NCBI RefSeq assembly: GCF_030687535.1
Contig: NZ_CP117437.1
Coordinates: forward strand, 3,369,501-3,433,500
Source of the DNA: Pseudomonas sp. FP2335
GTDB lineage: Bacteria; Pseudomonadota; Gammaproteobacteria; Pseudomonadales; Pseudomonadaceae
Direction: 5' to 3'
Length of the DNA: 64,000 nucleotides
The position numbers and the translations under genes are program-made. A model generated the notes under the pieces. It was not told the DNA's origin and made no database searches. It saw only the letters and a program-made list of their open reading frames with translations. Positions within the stretch are counted from its first letter, which is position 1, and each line of letters starts with the position of its first letter. Below, piece after piece: positions 58,701 to 64,000 of this stretch.

Positions 58701-60649
58701 CGTATGCCTACGACCTCAACGGCAACCTGCAAGAAAAGACCGAACACGGCGATGACGGCAGCCAGCTAATCACCCGCTACGAGCGCGACTTCGCCGGGCG
58801 CCTCGTACGAAAAACCCTGCCCGACGGCAGTGTTGTGGATTACGCCTACGACACCCAAGGCAACCTGCTTAGCGTCGACGACGGGCATTGGGCACTGGCC
58901 TACGAGTACGACGCACAAAACCGACTCACTGCCGAACACCAAGGCTGGGGCACCTTGCGCTATGCCTACGATGCCTGCGGCCACTTGCACCACCTGCGCC
59001 TGCCGGACAACAACCGGGTGGTGTTCAACCGTGCCAAAGGGGGACACCTTTCAACCGTCGATTTGAATGGGCAAACGCTCACCTCACACCTGTTCAAATC
59101 CGGCCAGGAACGTCAACGCCAGCAAGGCCAACTGCTAAGTCACTACCACTACGACGACCAGCAGCGGCTGCATGCCCACACCGTCACCCAACAGCAGAAC
59201 CACCTCTACCGGCGGCAGTATGACTACGACAAATCCGGCAACCTGAACCGCGTCCTCGACACCCGCAAAGGCGAACACCACTACAGCTACGACCCACTCA
59301 ATCGCCTCACCCGCGCCGACCATTCCCAGGACCACCAGGAACGTTTCGTACACGACCCGGCCGGCAACCTGCTCATGCAAAACCGCACCGGCCCGGACGT
59401 AGTGGCGGGCAATCGGTTGATGATCCAGGGGGACCGGCACTACGACTATGACGCGTTTGGCAACCTGATCCGTGAGCGTCGCGGCAAGGGGCAGCAGCTT
59501 GTCACCGAGTATCGCTACGACTGTCAGCATCGGCTGGTTGCCGCCACTCAACCCAACGGCCAAACATCCCACTACCGCTACGACCCGTTTGGCCGACGCA
59601 TCAGCAAAACCGTTGAAGGCGTGACGACGGAGTTCTTCTGGCAAGGCGACAAACTGATCGCCGAACACCACGCGGAACGGCATCGCAGCTACCTCTACGA
59701 ACCGGACAGCTTCCGCCCGCTGGCCCTGCTGGAAGGCTTCGGTCCCAACGACACCAAACCCTACCACTACCAACTGGACCACCTCGGCACACCTCAGGAA
59801 CTGACAAACCCCGACGGCGAAATCGTCTGGTCTGCGCACTACCGCGCCTACGGCGAAATCACCCGTCTCGACGTCGGAACAATCGATAACCCGCTGCGTT
59901 TCCAGGGCCAATATTTTGACCCGGAAAGCGGGCTGCACTACAACCGGCATCGCTACTACAATCCGGATATTGGGCGTTATCTGACGCCGGACCCGGTGAA
60001 GCTGGCGGGTGGGATCAATGGGTATCGGTATGTACCCAATCCTACGGGGTGGGTGGATCCGTTAGGGTTGAGTAACTGTCCGGGCACGGGAGGTTGTGAA
60101 TCTACCGTAGGCCATAACGACCCTGAAAGAAAGGCAAGCGCTGACGACAGAAGCCCTTCGCTTCCACAGCCGACACGGGCTGAAAGACAGATTCGAATCA
60201 CTGAACTAGCAGAAGAAAATGCAAAAAAACGAGTCGAATCTATTCAAAATCAATATGACATGCACACTATCGACAGGCACAGCCCCGAAATTACTGACAC
60301 TGCATTGAAACAGAGGGCAATCGACGGAACAGATCCAGGCACAGGATTACGTAGGCCGCATGACAGAGGGAATGTAAGCTCTCAATTTCACAGTTGGCGA
60401 CTGCAACTGAGCGCCTTGAACAAAGCCTTAACTCGCGAGCCACTTGGGTTAGATCCGTTTAATGGGAAAGACCACAACAACAATCCCATACTCAAACTGG
60501 AGTTGCCAGGAGCAGGCCGAGGCTACAGACCCAATAGAAAAACCCCACAGGCTCCGCACCTCAATGAAAACCTAAATTGGTTCGAGGTGAAGTTTGATAT
60601 AGACGATAACACCAGGCCATTCACTGCTTTTCCTGCCGAGAAAAAATAA
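55721..60649 (+). CDS. RHS-repeat polymorphic toxin with C-terminal RNase A-like domain
   Basis: A 1642-residue RHS protein (1623 if started at the GTG at 55778). N-terminal region (about 1-440) contains a hydrophobic stretch (LLFVYLSALVSWMRLLPPP...LINLVLCLATGGMGVVV, about 290-345) but no PAAR motif. Then a DUF6531-type entry (HGCPVSMVTGEELLTLTDG), about 25 YD repeats, and the RHS core end (NPLRFQGQYFDPESGLHYN...DPVKLAGG). Self-cleavage would occur near D1446 in DPLGLSN. The last 190 or so residues form the toxin, with HTIDRH, SSQFHSWRLQLSALNKAL and PFTAFP resembling bacterial RNase A-like CDI toxins. GC drops in this part. Confidence 0.92.
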   Translation: MRGIADGCCFGCPDQGGRVVISATSQAIGYLVLAAMDAKSRDVDAVISDFNRCLNTYDAWTQSAFSVSALEVEQVFKVGNEVALVEPASRSNLPSSTTATCPANGTLTLVHMFQTARFVPIGNTPVKVQRIDSDGRPLGDPLHKTIGPSGILEISECERNQRYKVSFYPNLSTAHFKALYASYQAVIAPLEDWLRSEWKTTFKPLWKDYSEANFLQRYLSLHEAYARGFGEALYSLWDTLKQLFQWLADPLAHAEQLLHYLTDLQFEQLLKAGTDAIAKGLLVLSDEPLLFVYLSALVSWMRLLPPPYLNELLGEISAEVLINLVLCLATGGMGVVVRMSAKVLGGIKSQRARRWLEHMAGQFGKSRLAEHVEAAKPVLLGSPATPISGVPSAQLKAGTELVSNPVTAVRSKSRQQTTLVRQEPVDDVPAAGKNPNGDAAAAADKTATHGCPVSMVTGEELLTLTDGVLDGVLSFEWTRLYRTSAVEMDCGLGFGWSHALAHRLVVSGDSVVWTDHENRSTLLPLPTASRPAITNSLAEAAIYLGDLPGELVLAQASRFYHFQDGLLTATSDAYDNRLRICRDVLGRIERLDNGVGRSLLLRYASHRIVAVDYQIQRAEGAGPYVWATEYSVVSYTYDDIGRLVSATNAVGESEVYRYDDNHVIVERGLAGGASFFWAWERSGKAARCVRHWASFSQMDTRYAWDDDGRVTLFNADGSQEVYVHDGRARLVQRVDPEGATHYKSYDDKGRLTVEQDPLGAVTAYQYDDAGRLVAVFPGDDQPTSYEHDNGFVRVVRRGEAVWKYERNDQGDVTRRTDPDGHVTDYSYNQHGQLTGVWYPDNSCHRLVWNERGQRVEEQLPNGGIKRYRYDDVGRLVSREDEHGALTGYQWDSVGRMIRVVLPDGATREYSYNAYGKVTAECDELGHVTRYEYADGLHLISRRINADGSQVKYRYDNTRLLLTEIENEAGETYGLQYYPNGLIQQEIGFDGQRTTYAYDLNGNLQEKTEHGDDGSQLITRYERDFAGRLVRKTLPDGSVVDYAYDTQGNLLSVDDGHWALAYEYDAQNRLTAEHQGWGTLRYAYDACGHLHHLRLPDNNRVVFNRAKGGHLSTVDLNGQTLTSHLFKSGQERQRQQGQLLSHYHYDDQQRLHAHTVTQQQNHLYRRQYDYDKSGNLNRVLDTRKGEHHYSYDPLNRLTRADHSQDHQERFVHDPAGNLLMQNRTGPDVVAGNRLMIQGDRHYDYDAFGNLIRERRGKGQQLVTEYRYDCQHRLVAATQPNGQTSHYRYDPFGRRISKTVEGVTTEFFWQGDKLIAEHHAERHRSYLYEPDSFRPLALLEGFGPNDTKPYHYQLDHLGTPQELTNPDGEIVWSAHYRAYGEITRLDVGTIDNPLRFQGQYFDPESGLHYNRHRYYNPDIGRYLTPDPVKLAGGINGYRYVPNPTGWVDPLGLSNCPGTGGCESTVGHNDPERKASADDRSPSLPQPTRAERQIRITELAEENAKKRVESIQNQYDMHTIDRHSPEITDTALKQRAIDGTDPGTGLRRPHDRGNVSSQFHSWRLQLSALNKALTREPLGLDPFNGKDHNNNPILKLELPGAGRGYRPNRKTPQAPHLNENLNWFEVKFDIDDNTRPFTAFPAEKK
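55737..55781 (+). CDS. 14-codon leader frame before the RHS gene
   Basis: ATG GAT GTT GTT ... encodes MDVVLDALIKGAVS and ends in TGA that overlaps a GTG codon (GTGA) in the RHS frame. A GAGGGA ribosome site lies 7 nt upstream of its ATG. It may couple translation to an RHS start at the GTG (55778). It could also be a chance frame; there is no conservation evidence. Confidence 0.35.
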   Translation: MDVVLDALIKGAVS

Positions 60650-61065
60650 TGTTGAGAGATCCATTTTTAAACGAACCGTTTGACCCCAACCTGAAATGGT
60701 TCATTGGAGTATTTGATGTTTACGACCGCGAGCAGAGCCTTGGTAAGGTGTTAGAGAAATACAACCCGAATAAAAAAGTGGACAGAGAGGTACTCATAAA
60801 AAACTACGCGCTAAACTTGAACCACCTTACTTACAGGCATAGATACGTTTTGCTAAAAGCACTGGAAAGCAATCTGAGCGATGAAAGTTACGATTTTCAG
60901 AGTCTGTTTGAGATCAGTGAAGAAGATGCTTCTTCATGGCCGAGAGCTGAATGGTATGAACTGGAAAGTCCTAGGGATTTCTTGCTGGATATTTATGTGC
61001 TCGCTCAAATCTTGTGGAAAGACGACCTCCAAAAAGCCAGCCAAGAAGACCCATCAACCTGGTAA
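60649..61065 (+). CDS. Probable cognate immunity protein of the RHS toxin
   Basis: A 138-residue acidic, soluble protein that starts on the last base of the RHS stop (TAATG), the usual position of an immunity gene. Its codon use is AT-rich like the toxin tip and unlike the RHS body. No family recognised; aromatic-rich segments (WFIGVFDVYDREQ, WPRAEWYELESPRDF) and many acidic residues fit a protein that covers a basic nuclease. Function is inferred from position alone. Confidence 0.7.
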   Translation: MLRDPFLNEPFDPNLKWFIGVFDVYDREQSLGKVLEKYNPNKKVDREVLIKNYALNLNHLTYRHRYVLLKALESNLSDESYDFQSLFEISEEDASSWPRAEWYELESPRDFLLDIYVLAQILWKDDLQKASQEDPSTW

Positions 61066-61078
61066 CACCGCCAAACCT

Positions 61079-61207
61079 GTAGTGAGCGAGCTTGCTCGCG
61101 CCGGGCCGCGCAGCGCCCCCCCCCAGGCAACGCGTTTATTCAACCCGGTCCGGACTGTCCTTGTTGGGGCTGCTTCGCAGCCCAGCGCGAGCAAGCTCGC
61201 TCACTAC
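61079..61207. repeat. 23-bp perfect inverted repeat (REP-like)
   Basis: Arms 61079-61101 and 61185-61207 are perfectly complementary over 23 bp (core GAGCGAGCTTGCTCGCGC). The 83-nt centre holds a run of nine C (61115-61123 region) and a hairpin GGGCTGC-TTC-GCAGCCC (61167-61183). Its core is a variant of the window's REP sequence. It separates the immunity gene from the orphan pseudogene. Confidence 0.85.
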
Positions 61208-61384
61208 CATTACCCGTTAGCCGGTCCCGAGTGGGTGTTCCTCAATGAGATATTTAGAAACAGAAACTGATGCAGCCTTAGAAACTTATCCATTGAGAAA
61301 AAAAGCTCAACATCAGTGAGTTGAAGGTGCTGACTTCCGCCCTTTGCTAAGTTTTCTACTACTGACCGGATACCCAATAGTTCA
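61208..61384. other. AT-rich remnant between repeat and orphan immunity
   Basis: No intact gene. A short open stretch just after the repeat reads PLAGPEWVFLNEIF and soon stops, which may be the end of a lost toxin or immunity cassette. Nothing else can be named. Confidence 0.3.
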
Positions 61385-61709
61385 ATGAATAAGCCACTGA
61401 CAGAACTCCAGCAATTTCTGGGGGCGTACTTCAACCAAGACTGGGCAGAGGAACACTCCTCGGCCGACGAAGTCGGTTAACGCATTCCTGCACGACTCAC
61501 CTAGGGAAACAATCATTACCGTAAAAGGAGAAATTTTAGAGCTGATAAATTCACATGCAAATGAATTAGACCTTCAAAAAAACCTGCTGCATGAGCAGTA
61601 CTGCTACTACCACTATGCATCTCAGTGGAAGTCAGGGAGGTTATGGCTTGAGCACATAATCGAAATCTTCAACAAATATTTAGAACACAAAAATATTCGT
61701 CAAGAATAA
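61385..61709 (+). pseudogene. Frameshifted orphan immunity gene (CdiI_2-like)
   Basis: MNKPLTELQQFLGAYFNQDWAEEHSSADEV is followed by a premature TAA (61478-61480). The +1 frame then continues NAFLHDSPRETIITVKGEI...YLEHKNIRQE to a TAA at 61709. Removing one G at 61474-61475 (GTCGGTTAAC to GTCGTTAAC) restores one frame of about 107 codons. The opening pattern (QQFLGAYFNQDW) and the tail resemble CDI/polymorphic-toxin immunity proteins of the CdiI_2 type. It has no toxin in front. Confidence 0.75.
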
Positions 61710-61797
61710 AGTAGGAATTCCTTCCTCGAGAACAAACTAACTCCCACCGATTGAACTACTTAAACAAAACAATCCGTGGGAGCCAAAACTCACCGCT

Positions 61798-62385
61798 TCA
61801 CCACCCCTCCTTCAACATCCGCAACTCTAAACACTGCAACAACATAATCGTCTTCCCATCCACAATCTCCCCACTCTGCACCATCCCCAGCGCCTGCTCA
61901 AACCCCAACTCCAGCACCTCAATATCCTCGCCCTCCTCCTCCAATCCACCGCCTGCCCCCACTTGATCGGCCGGTTGATACTCACCGAAAAAGAAGTGAA
62001 TCCGCTCCGTCACCGACCCCGGGCTCATGAACGCCGCATAGATCTTCTCCACATGGCCGACGCGATAGCCCGTCTCTTCCTCCGCCTCCAGGCGAATACG
62101 CTCTTCCGGGCTGGCGTTGTCCAGTAATCCGGCGGCGGCTTCGATCAGGTAGCCGTGGTAATCATTGACGAAGGTGGGCATGCGGAACTGGCGGGTCAGC
62201 AGCACCGTGCGTTGCTCGCGGTTGTACAGCAGGATGGTCGCGCCATTGCCGCGGTCGTAGACCTCGCGGTTCTGGGTTTGCCAGCTGCCGTCGCGGCGGC
62301 GCAGGTCGAAGGTGTATTTTTTAAGCAGGTACCAGTTTTTCGAAAGGGTCTCTTCGGCGGTGATGCGAACGGGGCTGTTGTCCAT
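61798..62385 (-). CDS. nudK: Nudix hydrolase, NudK-like GDP-mannose pyrophosphatase
   Basis: A 195-residue Nudix protein. The Nudix helix is [22 protein letters not shown]; the metal-binding E-x-x-E-E is kept, while the first Glu and the Arg of the consensus are Ser and Leu. The GLLDN form and the [21 protein letters not shown] start match NudK, which hydrolyses GDP-mannose and related nucleotide sugars. The start at 62385 was chosen by that alignment. Divergent from the GGDEF gene. Confidence 0.88.
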   Translation of the reverse strand: MDNSPVRITAEETLSKNWYLLKKYTFDLRRRDGSWQTQNREVYDRGNGATILLYNREQRTVLLTRQFRMPTFVNDYHGYLIEAAAGLLDNASPEERIRLEAEEETGYRVGHVEKIYAAFMSPGSVTERIHFFFGEYQPADQVGAGGGLEEEGEDIEVLELGFEQALGMVQSGEIVDGKTIMLLQCLELRMLKEGW

Positions 62386-62499
62386 GGTCAGGCCTTTGCT
62401 CAAAGGAACGCGAGCATGTCGCGATGGCGAGGCCAGCGTCAAGCCGGTTGCATGCAGATACAATCGCGCTCCTTAGGGATTTTCTCCGGGTTCAAGCAA

Positions 62500-63651
62500 A
62501 TGATGCTGCACATTCCGACGCTATTGATGGTGGCCGTGTTCGTGTTTTGCCTGATGGGCCTGCTCACCGTGCATGCCTGGAGCCGTGGCCGCGAACCGAC
62601 CCTGGGTTATCTGGGGAGCATGCTGTTGCTGGCGGCACTGGGCACCGGGTTGGTTGTGGTGCGCGGCGCGGGCATGGACTTTGTCGCGTTGATCATCGGC
62701 AATGTAGTGTTACTGCTCAGCGCGGCGATGAACTGGACGGCCATGCGTGCGTTTGTGCAGCGCAAGCCCAATGTGCCGGGGATCTTCGCCGGTTGTGGCC
62801 TGTGGATGCTGATGTGTCTGGTGCCGCAGTTCTATGGCTCGTTGTCGGCGCGGGTCACGCTGTATTCGCTGCTGGCCGCCAGTTACGGCGTGTTGTCGGC
62901 ACTGGAGTTATGGCGCAAGCGCGACACCCTGGAAGTGGCCTACGCACCGGCATTGGTGCTGACCCTGTGGCACACCGGGTTCTATGTCATCCGCGCCTTC
63001 GCCGACACCGGCCTGTCGATCAAAAGCGGCCAGACCTCGGGCGGTGAAGGCGTACCGTTTTTCTCGTTCATGTTGTTCGAGTCCATGCTGTACGCCATTG
63101 GCATTGCCTACGTCACGCTGGCGATGGTCAAGGAGCGTGCCGAACTGCGCTTCAAGGCGGCGGCCTTCAGTGACGCATTGACCGGCATCGGCAATCGCCG
63201 CGCGTTTATGCTCAAGGGGGAACAACTGCTGGAGGACAGCGACAGGCGCCAGCAAAGCGTGGCGCTGTTACTGTGTGATCTGGACCACTTCAAGCGCTTG
63301 AACGACAGCTTCGGCCACCCCATGGGCGACCGGGCGCTGATCGCCTTCGCCCAGGTGTCTCAGGCCATGTTGCGCAAGAGCGACGTGTTCGCGCGTATCG
63401 GCGGTGAAGAGTTCGCCTGCCTGCTGGCCGACACTGATGAAGCTATCGCGTTCGACGTCGCTGAGCGCATCCGTCAGGCCTTTGCGCAGTTGGACCTGCT
63501 GGCACCGGGGTTCCTCAGCGTGAGCATCGGTATTGCCACCACTGACAAAGCCGGTCATACGCTCTCGCACCTGCTGTCCCAGGCCGACCAGGCGCTGTAC
63601 CGGGCCAAGGCCCAGGGCCGCAACCGGGTTCAGTTGGTGGCAAGCGTCTAA
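62500..63651 (+). CDS. Membrane-bound diguanylate cyclase (GGDEF)
   Basis: A 383-residue protein. Seven or so N-terminal membrane segments (about 5-210) form an unnamed sensor module; the GGDEF domain (about 230-380) carries the active motif GGEEF in FARIGGEEFACL and an intact inhibitory I-site RxxD five residues before it (RKSD). It should make c-di-GMP with product inhibition. The ATG at 62500 was preferred; one at 62452 would add 16 residues. Confidence 0.9.
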   Translation: MMLHIPTLLMVAVFVFCLMGLLTVHAWSRGREPTLGYLGSMLLLAALGTGLVVVRGAGMDFVALIIGNVVLLLSAAMNWTAMRAFVQRKPNVPGIFAGCGLWMLMCLVPQFYGSLSARVTLYSLLAASYGVLSALELWRKRDTLEVAYAPALVLTLWHTGFYVIRAFADTGLSIKSGQTSGGEGVPFFSFMLFESMLYAIGIAYVTLAMVKERAELRFKAAAFSDALTGIGNRRAFMLKGEQLLEDSDRRQQSVALLLCDLDHFKRLNDSFGHPMGDRALIAFAQVSQAMLRKSDVFARIGGEEFACLLADTDEAIAFDVAERIRQAFAQLDLLAPGFLSVSIGIATTDKAGHTLSHLLSQADQALYRAKAQGRNRVQLVASV

Positions 63652-64000
63652 GCCTGTTTGATACGCGGCCAGGCCGCGGCAACTTCTTCAGCGCTGCCCG
63701 CCTTGATCCGGGCCAGGTTGCGCGGGTAGTCCACTCCGGGGTTTTCCGTAAAACGCGTGGCGGTGAACTGGCCGTTACTGGCGCGCAGGATGTAGCCGGT
63801 GTCTGCACACTGCGTGGAGGCGAGGAATAACACCCCTGGTGTCACCCACTCCGGCTTGAGTTCGTCCGGTTCTTCAGTCACCCCCCACATGCGCGTCTTG
63901 GCCACCGGCGAGATCGCATTGACTTTGACGCCCCCCTCCAGGCCCTCATGACTCAACGCGTTCATGATCCCCAGTTGTGCCATCTTGCCGGCGCTGTAGG
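63648..64000 (-). CDS. Short-chain dehydrogenase, C-terminal part, cut by window edge
   Basis: The frame is open to the end of the window. At its upstream limit Y-S-A-G-K-M supplies the SDR catalytic Y-x3-K, followed by MAQLGIMNALSHEG and the NAISPVAKTRM segment. The part seen is the last third, with a C-terminal extension of about 60 residues as in multifunctional-type or hydroxyacyl-CoA SDRs. Its stop overlaps the GGDEF stop by 4 bases on the other strand. Substrate unknown. Confidence 0.85.
   Translation of the reverse strand, partial: YSAGKMAQLGIMNALSHEGLEGGVKVNAISPVAKTRMWGVTEEPDELKPEWVTPGVLFLASTQCADTGYILRASNGQFTATRFTENPGVDYPRNLARIKAGSAEEVAAAWPRIKQA

Noticed and set aside
57600..59900. 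Internal sequence repeats of the RHS gene as DNA repeats
   Set aside because: They reflect degenerate YD protein repeats and are not near-identical at DNA level.
61110..61126. Run of nine C as a phase-variation tract
   Set aside because: It is in non-coding repeat sequence and not upstream of an intact gene, so slippage would have no obvious effect.

Overview
The window is chromosomal DNA of a fluorescent-group Pseudomonas. This is inferred from the high GC, the many REP/BIME palindromes with the core GAGCGGGCTTGCTCGCGAA, and gene sets typical of that group: an RpoN-linked type VI secretion cluster, hbcR-bdhA, lexA2-imuA-imuB-dnaE2, an OprD porin and hglS. I saw no tRNA, rRNA, CRISPR array or complete insertion sequence.

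Layout. 1-7769: part of a type VI secretion locus, tssA-B-C-E-F-G-(H) on the minus strand with hcp divergent behind a sigma-54-like promoter. 7807-9787: an aldo/keto reductase, a DUF1543 protein and a small parvulin. 9864-15376: a Yej-type peptide/microcin ABC importer (yejA-B-E-F). 15457-21461: a ketone-body module with a sigma-54 activator (HbcR-like), a GntP-family permease, 3-hydroxybutyrate dehydrogenase and acetoacetyl-CoA synthetase. Its control region shows a -24/-12 promoter and three GTCTC-N6-GAGAC sites split by a REP element. 21606-24422: a hybrid histidine kinase and a second parvulin. 24543-31156: a minus-strand catabolic cluster (ABC importer, RidA, IclR regulator, fold-III PLP deaminase, 2-keto-3-deoxygluconate kinase) whose parts together fit uptake and deamination of D-glucosaminate or a similar amino-sugar acid to the Entner-Doudoroff intermediate KDG.

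31490-45383: mostly household genes: a small exported protein, a thioredoxin-like protein, a TerC/CBS protein, a LysR-MFS pair, SohB, a histidine phosphatase, an SCP2 protein, a GH63-like glucosidase, an OprD porin, the 2-oxoadipate decarboxylase HglS and a YdcH-like protein. 45527-49743: a UvrA paralogue lacking the UvrB-binding segment and a second hybrid kinase. 49853-55566: the SOS mutasome operon lexA2-imuA-imuB-dnaE2 behind a perfect LexA2-type palindrome that covers its own -10 box. 55737-61709: an RHS polymorphic-toxin locus with a tiny leader frame, a 1.6-kb-residue RHS protein ending in an AT-richer, RNase A-like C-terminal domain, an overlapping immunity gene, a 23-bp perfect inverted repeat, and a one-base-frameshifted orphan immunity pseudogene. 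61798-64000: a Nudix hydrolase, a membrane diguanylate cyclase and a truncated short-chain dehydrogenase.

The accessory material worth most attention is the RHS toxin/immunity island and the control regions of hbc, hcp and lexA2. The rest is mainly core metabolism.
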